Positions 17,001 to 25,316 are shown, counted from the first letter of the stretch. The stretch is 50,504 bases of DNA from an uncultured Selenomonas sp. (GCA_900552565.1 USAK01000011.1:1-50504), one strand, 5' to 3'. A program made the numbers and translations. Notes: generated by a model from the letters alone, not told the origin.

Positions 17001-20000
17001 ACGGTTAACAGCAATGGCGCTGTCAAGGCAGCAGACGGCAAATTCACCGTTGATAGCAACGGCGCCGTCAGTGCAGCCAATGGCAACACGACCATCGACA
17101 GCAACGGCAACATCAAGACCGTTGGTACCCTGAGTGTAGCCGATGGCTCCTTCAAAGTAGATAACACGGGCAAGATTACCTCCACGGGCCTCGATGCTGG
17201 CAACGGCACCATCCAGACCACGGGCACGGTGAAAGCCGGCGACGTTCAGACCGGTACGCTGGAAACCACGGGCGATGCCACGATTGGCGGCGACCTCACG
17301 GTCAAAGGCAAACTCAATGTCGATGAAATCAACATGACGAAGACTGGCATCGTAGGAGACAACAACGTCACGGCCAGCACGAAAGTTACGGCCGGCGAAA
17401 TCACGGGCTATAAGAAAGCCACGAGCACCAAAGATGGCAGCGAGAAAGAAAGTGCCTTTGACTATGACGAAAACGGTACTTCTACTTGGGCAAAATCCAC
17501 GGATGCAGATGGCAACTGGAATAAGAGCACGATGTCTGTGGAAGGCAGCGGCGTGACATCCAAGGCCATTGATTCCAATAAAAACAGCAATCTCTCCACG
17601 CAGACTGCAACACAGTCTCAGAACAAACTGACTGATGTTAACCAGAATACCAACACGGCTACGAAGTCGGCCATGGAATCCAGCAGCATCCTGGCAAACA
17701 AAGATGGTTTAAGCTCTACGTTCAAGCAGAATGTCGCTGAAATCCTCAATCAGGTCAATAAGTCGAATACGGAATACGCCAAGGTAGACCAGAAAGCCGA
17801 TAATATCACGAGTGAAGTCACGGATGGCACAAATACGACCTCTACGACGCAGTCCACGAAGGATATTACCAACACGGCTAAGCAGGGCACCATTACGAAC
17901 GACGCAAGTAAGATTGTCAACAATGCCAGCGACGCCATCACAAATACGGCTGCCAATGACATTACAAATACGTCGACGAATGGAAACATTGCGAACACGG
18001 CTGAGAATGGTACGATTTCCAACAATGCTAAGAACCTGACGAATACGGCTTCTGAGAACATCACGAATACGTCGACGAATGGCAACATCAGCAACATTGC
18101 GGCGAATGGTACTATCAATAATGAAGCTAAGAATATTTCCAACAAGGCTGCAGAAGCTCTGACTAATGATGCGAAGACTATCACGAATACGGCTAGTGAG
18201 TCTGTCACGACGCAGATTGGCGATGGCTCGGTTGTGAAGTCGGTCATGAATGAAAATGGCATTGCCAACACGGCTGCGGGCAAAACCATCACAAATGACG
18301 CAGCTGACATTACCAATATGGGTACGAACAGCGTCACGAATCAGGTTGGCACGAATAAAGTTCTCGTCAATAAAGATAAAGTCGAAACGGCTTATGGTGA
18401 CGACACGTACACGACTTGGGATGCAAGCGGTATCGTAAGCAGCACGACGGGCAATATGAGCACGACGGTTGGCGGCGACCAGACGAATGACATCAAGGGC
18501 AGTCAGACCAATACGATTGGCGGCAGTCAGACGACGACAGTCACGGGCGACAGCAGCCTGACGGCAGAAAACATCAACAACACGGCCAAGAACAAGATCA
18601 CGAACAAGGCCCTCGATGTTGAGACGGAGGCAGCAAGCTCCATCGTCAACAAAGTCTCCAACGACTATGGCTCCAACACTTCCACGCAGACTTCCAGCCA
18701 GACTCAGGAAGAAATGAGTCAGGAAGATGGCAAGACCGCTTCCTACCTGCGTGGCGCAGCTGAAGAAAAATCACAGCTCGTAAATGGTGATACGAAGACC
18801 ACGATTGACACGATTGCGGGTCAGACAAACACCAATATCACGGATGGTACAAATATCTCCAATAATCTGCAGAAAGCAAGTCAGATTGCTTCGTCGGTAA
18901 CGGATGGCACGAACACGACCGTTGCCAATCAGGATGCTAAAAGCATTGCTTCTTCCATCACGGATGGTATAAACTCCAATAATATCAGCAATACGGCTGC
19001 CCAGTCTGCACAGCTCATCAAAGCCAGCGACACGCAGTACAGCTCATCTACTAAGACGGCTGGAGCTTTCAGCGATACGTTGGTCAGCGGTGACAGCATT
19101 GTCAATATCCTCAAAGATGCTGATAACGGTTTTGTTCAGTCGAATGTCTCTAAAAGTGATAGCAGCACCAGTGTGAAGCAGACTTCTACGGATATCACCA
19201 ATACGGCTAAGAATGGTACGATTACCAACGATGCCAAAGATATTGTCAATAGCGCTGCGGAAAATATGACTAACACGGTCGGTAAAGACCTGACTACGAC
19301 TGTCGGCGGCAACATGAAGACTACCGTTACGGGCAATCAGGTCAACACCATCGGCGGTGACCTGAGCACGACGGTTACTGGAGACAGCGGCCTGAATGCT
19401 AAGAATATCAGCAATACGGCGACGGAGAAACTCTCCAACAGCGCGGCTGAAATCGAAAATACAGCTACGAGCAGCATCAAAGATATCGTAGGCAAGACCA
19501 CGATTACTACCAATGACAGCGGCACGATCTTTGAAAATACGGAGCATAACACGGCCGTTAAGGAAGGTTCGGCTACGAATACAGTAATTTCCGGCAACAC
19601 GCTGACGACTGGTCAGGCTACGATGGATTATGCAAATGTCCTCAAAGATCTCGGTGTCCGCGGAAATGCTGCTGTTGATGGCAACACGACGATTGGCAAG
19701 GAAGGCGCAGACACGACTTTGACGGTCAACAGCAAGTCGACGTTCAAAGACACGGTCAAGATGGAGAAGACGCTGGAAGTTGATGGTACCTCGACTTTCA
19801 ATGATAAGGTGACTATCACGAAGAATGGTCTCGATGTCACGGGCGGCACGACGACGGATACGCTCCAGGTTACGAGCACGTCTCAGTTCGATGGCGCAGC
19901 AACCTTCAAGGATATTGTCACGATGGAAAAAGACCTCTCGGTGGGCGGCAATGCCACGGTGGCTGGCTCTGTCACGGCAGGCTCCTACAAAGTTGGTGAC

Positions 20001-20816
20001 GCGACGTACATTGACGCCAATGGCATCAACGCCAACAACCAGAAAGTCACGAATGTCGCCGCCGGCGATGTTTCTGCGACGAGCACGGATGCTGTCAATG
20101 GCAGCCAGCTCTACAACACGAATCAGAGAGTATCGACGGTGGAGACCCGTGTGGATGGCGTCGAGAACCGTGTCACGAGTGTTGAGAACCGCGTAGACAA
20201 GATGGACAGCCGTATCGACAAAGTCGGTGCCAATGCAGCCGCTATGGCCAACCTGCATCCGCTGGAGTTCGATGAGGACTCGAAGTGGAATGTAGCGGCA
20301 GCTGTCGGCAACTACAAGGGTGAGACGGCAGCAGCAGTCGGCGCGTTCTACCGCCCGAATGAGGATGTCATGTTCAACCTCTCGACGACCTTCGGCAATG
20401 ACGAGAACATGGTCGGCGGCGGTCTTTCCCTCCGACTCGGCAAGGGCGGCAACCGTGAGAAAGACAAGAAGCTCAAGGCTGCCATCGCCGAGAACAATGA
20501 TTTGCGTGCCAAGGTAGATGACCTCACGGCGCGTATGGATGCCCTGCTCTCTGTCATCAATCCGAACATGTCCAAGGAGTTCCCGGATGTTCCGGAGAAT
20601 CACTGGGCATACGAAGCCGTTACGCGCCTCGCCGGCAATAACATTGTCGAGGGCTACGAGGACGGCAAATTCCATGGCGAGCGTACGATGACCCGCTATG
20701 AGATGGCGGAAATCATCTACAACGCCCTGTCGAAAGGTGCTAAGGCTGAGAAGAAACTGGTTGAGGAATTCAAACCAGAACTGCAGGCCATGGCAGCCCA
20801 GAAGCAGGCAAAATAA
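14085..20816 (+). CDS. Giant trimeric autotransporter adhesin with C-terminal SLH domain
   Basis: A 2243-residue surface protein. The N-terminus (MNRIFKVIWSKTKHCYVVVS) is an extended signal peptide region (ESPR) followed by a signal peptide with likely cleavage near VWA-AP (58/59). The passenger is a mosaic: a 92-residue tandem repeat, 18-residue coiled-coil repeats, 15-residue repeats, and a long Asn/Thr-rich region (NT-A-N-I-T-N pattern, about 1260-1830). Near 1990-2054 is a YadA stalk (AGDVSATSTDAVNGSQLY, then a coiled coil), and about 2055-2120 the YadA anchor that forms the 12-strand trimeric barrel. A tail follows: coiled coil (2123-2153) and one SLH domain (about 2163-2216; FPDVPENHWAYEAV, MTRYEMAEI), which should reach the periplasm and bind peptidoglycan. 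ATG 14085 is favoured over 14076 because AAAGGGG abuts the latter. Ligand unknown. Confidence 0.93.
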   Translation: MNRIFKVIWSKTKHCYVVVSEYAKANTKAAHTGVRVTAAALAAAAVLLAPVDYSTVWAAPATQEATVKDTSGTEQTVYTKDGTDNQIKEAEKYTYRKTAKEENERKAADAAIEQKMADQKTDKALHVTNNGKLIVGTNENQQVKDIAIRGALKSGSVSTGDITATGDITVKNGKVEAESVYDDTTKTGTYVKQNSTVGANLSALDKQITTDKTSTALHVSKDGNLIVGTKENQTVKDVKIRGQMTSGSVSTGNITSTGDVSVTGKVEAGAVYDSTTKTGNYIKQNITVGMNLSKLDTQVKSNADAITEEASARKQADTELGNRVTAVENKTAGLSYDEKTKTTTVNDKLAADSAKVKNSIEVGHNANIGGAVNAGSINSRGNLNVDGNALVKGTLTSQSTINGKEIVSQTNITAKNKVVGMQGVVDNTLTDGTYVTAGNTVGQNINALDEQVKTNAETANQLQHSLAAEATAREAGDNALNNRITAVKESLQKETADTYVSKDDASVEDGYVIKKANKIGENVALVDKALSDEAAARVTADKAQNEAIATVNTNLVNAVSTINQNVSDGFAALNQADANETKAREDADTALTNRIAAEETDRAEADTALQNAIDKEAADRKTADTTLQTNINNEAAAREAADTALDSRTTALEAKTEAITYDKDSKTVMVDGKLTVTEGITDGTTQDGQYVKMDNYVGRNLNALDQGIQAETTARQAADKTLQDNIDAEAAARKDADEKLDNKITAEKKARVEADTRLTEAVNNGLSLSDENVLQKNNTTIDADGTVTTTKTDANEMILNKGKDNQITLNEKGIKVGTNSTVIDKDGVYTGGDTYNEAKAGLKSDGSIKGADGKFTVNSANGTVNVNDQITLNGATGVVKANGLNIGDGNMTVSNNGNIKTVGTLSAADGNFKVNSNGGVSAAGGKTTLASDGSIKAADGKFTVNSNGGVKAADGKITLSSDGSVKAADGKFTVNSNGAVKAADGKFTVDSNGAVSAANGNTTIDSNGNIKTVGTLSVADGSFKVDNTGKITSTGLDAGNGTIQTTGTVKAGDVQTGTLETTGDATIGGDLTVKGKLNVDEINMTKTGIVGDNNVTASTKVTAGEITGYKKATSTKDGSEKESAFDYDENGTSTWAKSTDADGNWNKSTMSVEGSGVTSKAIDSNKNSNLSTQTATQSQNKLTDVNQNTNTATKSAMESSSILANKDGLSSTFKQNVAEILNQVNKSNTEYAKVDQKADNITSEVTDGTNTTSTTQSTKDITNTAKQGTITNDASKIVNNASDAITNTAANDITNTSTNGNIANTAENGTISNNAKNLTNTASENITNTSTNGNISNIAANGTINNEAKNISNKAAEALTNDAKTITNTASESVTTQIGDGSVVKSVMNENGIANTAAGKTITNDAADITNMGTNSVTNQVGTNKVLVNKDKVETAYGDDTYTTWDASGIVSSTTGNMSTTVGGDQTNDIKGSQTNTIGGSQTTTVTGDSSLTAENINNTAKNKITNKALDVETEAASSIVNKVSNDYGSNTSTQTSSQTQEEMSQEDGKTASYLRGAAEEKSQLVNGDTKTTIDTIAGQTNTNITDGTNISNNLQKASQIASSVTDGTNTTVANQDAKSIASSITDGINSNNISNTAAQSAQLIKASDTQYSSSTKTAGAFSDTLVSGDSIVNILKDADNGFVQSNVSKSDSSTSVKQTSTDITNTAKNGTITNDAKDIVNSAAENMTNTVGKDLTTTVGGNMKTTVTGNQVNTIGGDLSTTVTGDSGLNAKNISNTATEKLSNSAAEIENTATSSIKDIVGKTTITTNDSGTIFENTEHNTAVKEGSATNTVISGNTLTTGQATMDYANVLKDLGVRGNAAVDGNTTIGKEGADTTLTVNSKSTFKDTVKMEKTLEVDGTSTFNDKVTITKNGLDVTGGTTTDTLQVTSTSQFDGAATFKDIVTMEKDLSVGGNATVAGSVTAGSYKVGDATYIDANGINANNQKVTNVAAGDVSATSTDAVNGSQLYNTNQRVSTVETRVDGVENRVTSVENRVDKMDSRIDKVGANAAAMANLHPLEFDEDSKWNVAAAVGNYKGETAAAVGAFYRPNEDVMFNLSTTFGNDENMVGGGLSLRLGKGGNREKDKKLKAAIAENNDLRAKVDDLTARMDALLSVINPNMSKEFPDVPENHWAYEAVTRLAGNNIVEGYEDGKFHGERTMTRYEMAEIIYNALSKGAKAEKKLVEEFKPELQAMAAQKQAK
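14460..15011 (+). repeat. 92-codon tandem duplication in adhesin
   Basis: Two copies (starting 14460 and 14736, period 276 bp) encode ALHV-xxxG-x-LIVGT-xENQ-x-VKD, SGSVSTG and VYD-x-TTKTG modules with diverged DNA. They suggest expansion by unequal recombination. Confidence 0.75.
15837..16052 (+). repeat. 54-bp (18-residue) coiled-coil repeats in adhesin
   Basis: Four successive units begin at 15837, 15891, 15945 and 15999, with the pattern ADTAL-xx-xI-xxEAA-xR. Further diverged units follow near 16220-16360. The pattern fits a stalk coiled coil. Confidence 0.7.
16830..17099 (+). repeat. 45-bp (15-residue) tandem repeats in adhesin
   Basis: Six units of 45 bp (16830, 16875, 16920, 16965, 17010, 17055) encode S-(N/D)-G-x-(V/I)-KAADGKFTVN-like repeats. 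Several share long near-identical DNA, so copy-number slippage is possible. Confidence 0.8.
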
Positions 20817-20859
20817 AGCCCCTCTTCGTTTCATAACATAACGATAGAGAATTACTCAA

Positions 20860-20903
20860 AAAGACAGGCCCCGCGCACATTGTGCAGCGGGGCCTGTCTT
20901 TTG
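20860..20903. terminator. Terminator between adhesin and EptA-like gene
   Basis: AGACAGGCCCCGC and GCGGGGCCTGTCT form a 13-bp stem with flanking A- and T-rich ends, serving the two convergent genes. Confidence 0.9.
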
Positions 20904-20917
20904 CTGAAAATCAATGT

Positions 20918-22747
20918 TTAGTTTTCAGGATTGCCGTCAGGGTCCGTATTTAAAGGATACTGGCCGAGCATGGTCGTGAGGTTGTCGCGGTTGAAGCGGT
21001 AATGGCTGCTCGCGAAATCCTGACCTGGGTCGTAGCGTTCGGACGGGGCATTCAGCAGACCGCAGATGGTATCGTAGAGCATGTCGTTTGTGAAATAGCG
21101 GTTTTTGTGGCTGCGCAGGGCATTCGTGCGGCCGGGCAGGGCCTGCTGATAAGCCGGCGAGAGGTACACCCACATCGGGATGCGGACCATGTCGTAGCTG
21201 AAGACATCCGGATTGTGTGAGATGGTCAGATTTTCGCCGTGGTCGGAAAAATAGACCATGGCCTGCAGGTTGAGATTCTTCTTTGCGTAGTCGAAGACCT
21301 GCGAGAGGATGTAGTCGGTGTAGAGGATGCTGTTGGCGTACGAGGCTTCCGAAGTCATGGTCGAGGCGCCTTCTTCGCCCTGGAATTTATTGAATTCCTC
21401 TGGATAGCGGTTGTTGTAGTAGATGTGGCTGCCCATGATGTGGAGCACGATGAAGTTGTTCTGGCTCGGGTCGACCTGCGTGAGGTACGGCAGCAGCGTC
21501 TCGTCGTATTTATCCGAGAAATTGTAGGAGTCATCCGTCCATTCGGCAACATCGGCCGTCTTGGCGACGAGCGTGATGGCGCTGTCGTACTGGCCGTAGC
21601 GTCCCTGATTGCTGAACCAGTATGTCTTGTAGCCCGACTTTTTCGCGACATCGATAATCGAAGCCGAGTTGAAGAATTCTTTGTCGTTGTACTGGCTCTG
21701 CTCGGTCAGCGCGCGCTGCAGTACGGGGACGGTCTGCGACCATGAGGAATAGGCGTTCTGGAAGAACAGGAAGTTGGGGCTCGCAAGCTGCTGGCTCTGC
21801 CACGGCGTATCGTCGTAGGCGTAGTCCGGCGTGAAAGCCTTCATATAATTACGAGAAGCGGATTCGCCGATGACGACGATGACCGTGCCCGGAGCCTTGG
21901 CCGCAAGCGTCTGCGTGCCTTCCATCGAGAGGCTCGCAAAGCGTTCTTCGTAATTGAGACTGTACGTCTGCGTTTCCTTGACGTACGTGTCGACGTCGTT
22001 CCAGAGGTCGGCAATCGAGGTCTGCGGCATGTACCACCAGAGCGAGACGATGGAGCCGACGACGAGCAGGAAGAGGGCACCCATGCGTCCGGCCGTGGAA
22101 TCTTCTGCTTCGAGGCGGCGGGCAAAGGCCATGTGGCCGCGCCAGCAGGCGTAGAGGAACAGCAGGAGACCCGCGATGATGATGAGGGCCGGCACGATGC
22201 CGACATTCGACTCGATAAAGTCGATGCTCTCGCGCCAGTTCGTCAGGTAAAGGGCCATGAGCGAAGCCGGCGACAGGCAGTGCCAGACGATGAAGTAGTA
22301 GGCGTACTGGATGAACGGAATCACGATGCCGAAAAGATTCAGCAGGGCCATGATGCCCGCGATAATTTTTTCGTGGCCAAGGCGGAACAGCGCGCCCTCA
22401 AGGGCCGTGAGCAGCAGAAACTCGGACGTGCCGACGAGAAAATCAAAACAGATTTTTGACATGTACCAGTCCTGATGGTACGTCCAGGTGTAGAGCAGCG
22501 GGAAGGCCGTGCACCAGGCAAGTCCTGTGAACAAGTTCGGCAGCGTCGCCCATGAAAATAAGGGAACACGTGTGCCATACTGCACGAGTACGAGTGCGAG
22601 CATGACGGGCAGGAAGACGGGAATGAAATAATCAGCGCCCATATCCTGGCCAATGTCGATGTAGAAGGCAATGAGGCAGATGTAGTAGATACCGGCTGCC
22701 GTCAGCCAGCGGATGAGACGGTCCTGTCTCTCGGTAGAAAGTTGCAT
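20918..22747 (-). CDS. EptA-like phosphoethanolamine transferase (sulfatase fold)
   Basis: The 609-residue protein has about seven membrane helices (to about 240) and a periplasmic alkaline-phosphatase-like domain. E295 (VVIGESASRNYM), the nucleophile candidate T339 (SSWSQTVPV), H441 (MGSHIYYNNRYP) and D502-H503 (FSDHGEN) match the metal and nucleophile sites of EptA/CptA-type enzymes. These transfer phosphoethanolamine to lipid A or core sugars and can reduce polymyxin binding; the acceptor here is not evident. The start ATG has GAGG upstream. It is a monocistronic unit convergent with the adhesin. Confidence 0.85.
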   Translation of the reverse strand: MQLSTERQDRLIRWLTAAGIYYICLIAFYIDIGQDMGADYFIPVFLPVMLALVLVQYGTRVPLFSWATLPNLFTGLAWCTAFPLLYTWTYHQDWYMSKICFDFLVGTSEFLLLTALEGALFRLGHEKIIAGIMALLNLFGIVIPFIQYAYYFIVWHCLSPASLMALYLTNWRESIDFIESNVGIVPALIIIAGLLLFLYACWRGHMAFARRLEAEDSTAGRMGALFLLVVGSIVSLWWYMPQTSIADLWNDVDTYVKETQTYSLNYEERFASLSMEGTQTLAAKAPGTVIVVIGESASRNYMKAFTPDYAYDDTPWQSQQLASPNFLFFQNAYSSWSQTVPVLQRALTEQSQYNDKEFFNSASIIDVAKKSGYKTYWFSNQGRYGQYDSAITLVAKTADVAEWTDDSYNFSDKYDETLLPYLTQVDPSQNNFIVLHIMGSHIYYNNRYPEEFNKFQGEEGASTMTSEASYANSILYTDYILSQVFDYAKKNLNLQAMVYFSDHGENLTISHNPDVFSYDMVRIPMWVYLSPAYQQALPGRTNALRSHKNRYFTNDMLYDTICGLLNAPSERYDPGQDFASSHYRFNRDNLTTMLGQYPLNTDPDGNPEN

Positions 22748-22931
22748 GCGATAACCTCGGTTCCAAAAAACGTATCTTATTTATATCGTAGTAAATTTGT
22801 TGGGAAATCCCGATACATTTTACCTGAAATCGTGTCTTTCGTCAATTTGATAATGCCCCGTAAACGCCATTGGAATCTGTATGATAGAGCATGAGGCAGA
22901 TGTTTTTCATCTGTCAGGGTGATTTTCGTGA

Positions 22932-22960
22932 TTGCCAGCGAGGACGTTCTCTGCTACAAT
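22932..22960 (+). promoter_or_regulatory. nrdD promoter
   Basis: TTGCCA (22932-22937), 17 bp, TACAAT (22955-22960). The -10 is embedded in the first NrdR-like box. Confidence 0.7.
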
Positions 22961-23001
22961 ATATACCTGTCACCAACAAATAAACCACAATATCTAGGGG
23001 G
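22956..23001 (+). promoter_or_regulatory. Tandem NrdR boxes
   Basis: ACAATATATACCTGT (22956-22970) and ACAATATCTAGGGGG (22987-23001) begin exactly 31 bp apart, about three helical turns, as in known NrdR operators (ACAnnATATnnnGT type). The first covers the -10 box. NrdR represses ribonucleotide reductase genes when dATP is high. Confidence 0.72.
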
Positions 23002-23010
23002 AGGCGGAGA

Positions 23011-23044
23011 GACGCTGCACAAGATACGTACGGAACGCAGCGTC
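23011..23044 (+). promoter_or_regulatory. Hairpin between nrdD Shine-Dalgarno and start
   Basis: GACGCTGC (23011-23018) and GCAGCGTC (23037-23044) are perfect 8-bp arms with an 18-base loop. The strong GGGGGAGG (22996-23003) lies about 48 bases from ATG 23052, too far for normal initiation; folding would bring it to roughly 13-14 bases. Confidence 0.55.
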
Positions 23045-23051
23045 GTTAGCT

Positions 23052-25316
23052 ATGAATCTGAAGACCGTAACCAAACGCTCTGGCCACACTGTGCCATATA
23101 ACCGCGAGAAAATCTACCATGCCATTGCCGGGGCCAATGCCGACGGCGGCAATACGATGTCGGAAAAAGATATCGACGAAGTGACGAGCCAGGTCGAATG
23201 GGATATCCAGGACCGCGATAATGTCAGCGTCGAGGAAATCCAGGACATCGTCGAGCAGGAACTCATGAAGTACGATTTTTACGATATTGCCAAGAAATAC
23301 ATCACGTACCGTCAGAAGCATGCGGAACGCCGCGCTGCTCAGAAGCATTTGATGGAGTCGTACCGCGATATCTTCTTTGCGGATTCCGTTGATTCGGACC
23401 TCAAGCGTGATAATGCGAACATCAATACGGATGCTTCGATGGGCATCATGCTCAAGCTCGGTGCCGAAGGGGCAAAGCACTTCGTCGACAACTATGTGCT
23501 CGATGAAGAATATGCCGAGGCAGACCGTGAGAATTATATCCATATCCATGACAAGGATTTCTCGCTGATTACGTTCAACTGCTGTCAGATTGACCTTCTG
23601 AAGCTGTTCCACGGCGGTTTTTCGACGGGGCACGGCTTTCTGCGCGAGCCGAACTCCATCCGCGCCTACGCATCGCTGGCCTGCATCGCCATCCAGTCGA
23701 ACCAGAACGACATGTTCGGCGGCCAGAGCATCAACGCGTTTGATTATGCCATGGCTGAAGGCGTGCGCAAATCCTTTAAGAAAGCCGTTTACGACGAGGC
23801 ACACAAGGCCCTGATTTACCGTTTCGGCATGGACCCGTTCCGCGATTACGGCGCATTCAAGAAGATTTTCAAAGAGCATCTCGACCTTGAGCACTGCCAT
23901 TTCACAGAGAGCGACGACGACCCGAAGGCTAAGGAGAGCATCGATGCCATCATGGCAGCTCTCGAGAAGATTCTCGCGGACGAATACCACAAGCCGACGA
24001 CGGACGTCGTCATCGACGCGAACAATATCTACCATCTGGCCTGCGCCGATGTCATTGAGGAGACGCATCAGGCCATGGAGGCCCTGATTCACAACTTCAA
24101 CACGCTGCACAGCCGTGCCGGTGCACAGGTGCCGTTCTCGTCCATCAACTACGGCATGGATACGTCGCCTGAAGGCCGCCTTGTCATCAGCGAAGTTCTC
24201 AATGCCATCTGGGCCGGTCTTGGCTATGGCGAAACGCCGATTTTCCCGATTTCGGTATTTCAGCTCAAAGCCGGCGTCAACTACAATCCGGGCGACCCGA
24301 ACTACGACCTGTTTCTCAAGGCCTGCAAAGTCAGTGCGAAACGCCTGTTCCCGAACTTCGTCAACATCGACGCTCCGTACAACCTGCAGTATTACAAACC
24401 GGGCGATTACAACAGCGTCGTGGCAACGATGGGCTGCCGCACGCGCGTCATGAGCAATGTCAACGGCCCGGAAGAGTCGGGCAGCCGCGGCAATTTCTCG
24501 TTCACGACCATCAATCTGCCAAAGCTTGCACTCGAGGCGAAGGGCGACCTCAATAAGTTCTGGGAGCTCTACGACCATTATATTGACCTGAGCCACGATT
24601 ATCTGCTCTCGCGCCTGGCTATCATCGAGCAGAAGCACGTCTACAACTATCCGTTCCTTATGGGACAGGGCGTCTGGATGGACAGCGAGAAGCTCAAGCC
24701 GACGGATACCATCAAGGAAGTTCTCAAACATGCTTCGTATTCCATCGGCTTCTGCGGCCTCGCCGAATGCCTTAAGGCTCTCATTGGCAAACATCATGGC
24801 GAGAGCGAGGAGGCTCAGCAGCTCGGCCTCAAGATTGTCGGTCATCTGCGCGAGCGCACGGATGCTTATACGGAGGCAGAACATCGCAACTGGTCGACGT
24901 TTGGCACACCGGCAGAATCGACGGCCGGTCAGTTCCAGCGTGCCAACCGCAAAAAATACGGCATCATCCCGGGCGTTACGGACCGCGAGTACATGACAAA
25001 TTCCTCGCATGTGCCGGTCTACTACCCAATCAAGGCCATCGACAAAATACGCATCGAGGCACCGTATCATGCCCTCGAGAATGCCGGCCACATCGCCTAC
25101 ATCGAGATGGACGGCGACCCGTCGAAGAATGTCAAGGCCTTTGAGGCTGTCGTCCGTGCGATGCACGATGCCAACATGGGCTATTTCTCCATCAACCATC
25201 CGGTAGACCGCGACCCAGTCTGCGGCTACACGGGTATCATCGAGAACGAATGCCCGCACTGCCACCGCAAGGAAATCGAACGCGGCCATATCGTCGTGCC
25301 GCGCATGAAGGCGTAA
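23052..25316 (+). CDS. nrdD: Anaerobic ribonucleoside-triphosphate reductase, apparently without glycyl-radical loop
   Basis: A 754-residue class III RNR. It has an N-terminal ATP-cone (about 1-95; VTKRSGHTVPYNREKIYHAI), the first active-site cysteine region FNCCQIDL near 175-182, NDMFGGQSI near 220, MGCRTR near 459, and the C-terminal zinc site DPVCGYTGIIENECPHCHRKE. Class III enzymes normally continue about 15 residues further to an R-x-x-GY-L glycyl-radical loop, but this protein ends with IERGHIVVPRMKA. I found no such loop in any frame downstream and no nrdG activase next door. The enzyme may need a separate radical-bearing partner, be a paralogue, or be truncated. Regulation by NrdR is likely. 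Confidence 0.88.
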   Translation: MNLKTVTKRSGHTVPYNREKIYHAIAGANADGGNTMSEKDIDEVTSQVEWDIQDRDNVSVEEIQDIVEQELMKYDFYDIAKKYITYRQKHAERRAAQKHLMESYRDIFFADSVDSDLKRDNANINTDASMGIMLKLGAEGAKHFVDNYVLDEEYAEADRENYIHIHDKDFSLITFNCCQIDLLKLFHGGFSTGHGFLREPNSIRAYASLACIAIQSNQNDMFGGQSINAFDYAMAEGVRKSFKKAVYDEAHKALIYRFGMDPFRDYGAFKKIFKEHLDLEHCHFTESDDDPKAKESIDAIMAALEKILADEYHKPTTDVVIDANNIYHLACADVIEETHQAMEALIHNFNTLHSRAGAQVPFSSINYGMDTSPEGRLVISEVLNAIWAGLGYGETPIFPISVFQLKAGVNYNPGDPNYDLFLKACKVSAKRLFPNFVNIDAPYNLQYYKPGDYNSVVATMGCRTRVMSNVNGPEESGSRGNFSFTTINLPKLALEAKGDLNKFWELYDHYIDLSHDYLLSRLAIIEQKHVYNYPFLMGQGVWMDSEKLKPTDTIKEVLKHASYSIGFCGLAECLKALIGKHHGESEEAQQLGLKIVGHLRERTDAYTEAEHRNWSTFGTPAESTAGQFQRANRKKYGIIPGVTDREYMTNSSHVPVYYPIKAIDKIRIEAPYHALENAGHIAYIEMDGDPSKNVKAFEAVVRAMHDANMGYFSINHPVDRDPVCGYTGIIENECPHCHRKEIERGHIVVPRMKA

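Larger units (their letters stand above)
22748..23051. other. eptA-like/nrdD intergenic region
   Basis: About 300 bp between divergent genes. The right half has the nrdD promoter, two NrdR-box-like sites, a Shine-Dalgarno and a hairpin, annotated separately. In the left half I see AT-rich sequence only. Confidence 0.6.

Noticed and set aside
16830..17099. CRISPR-like regular repeats
   Set aside because: The 45-bp repeats have no unique spacers, vary at codon third positions and are in frame with the adhesin.
19044..20834. 596-codon minus-strand frame in the adhesin
   Set aside because: Low-complexity Arg/Ala/Asp-rich shadow of the repeat region, without a ribosome site.
23046..25289. 747-codon open frame antisense to nrdD
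   Set aside because: It mirrors nrdD almost end to end, has no recognisable domain, and arises from codon bias; similar shadows oppose clc, the AAA+ regulator, hcp and the TRAP permease.
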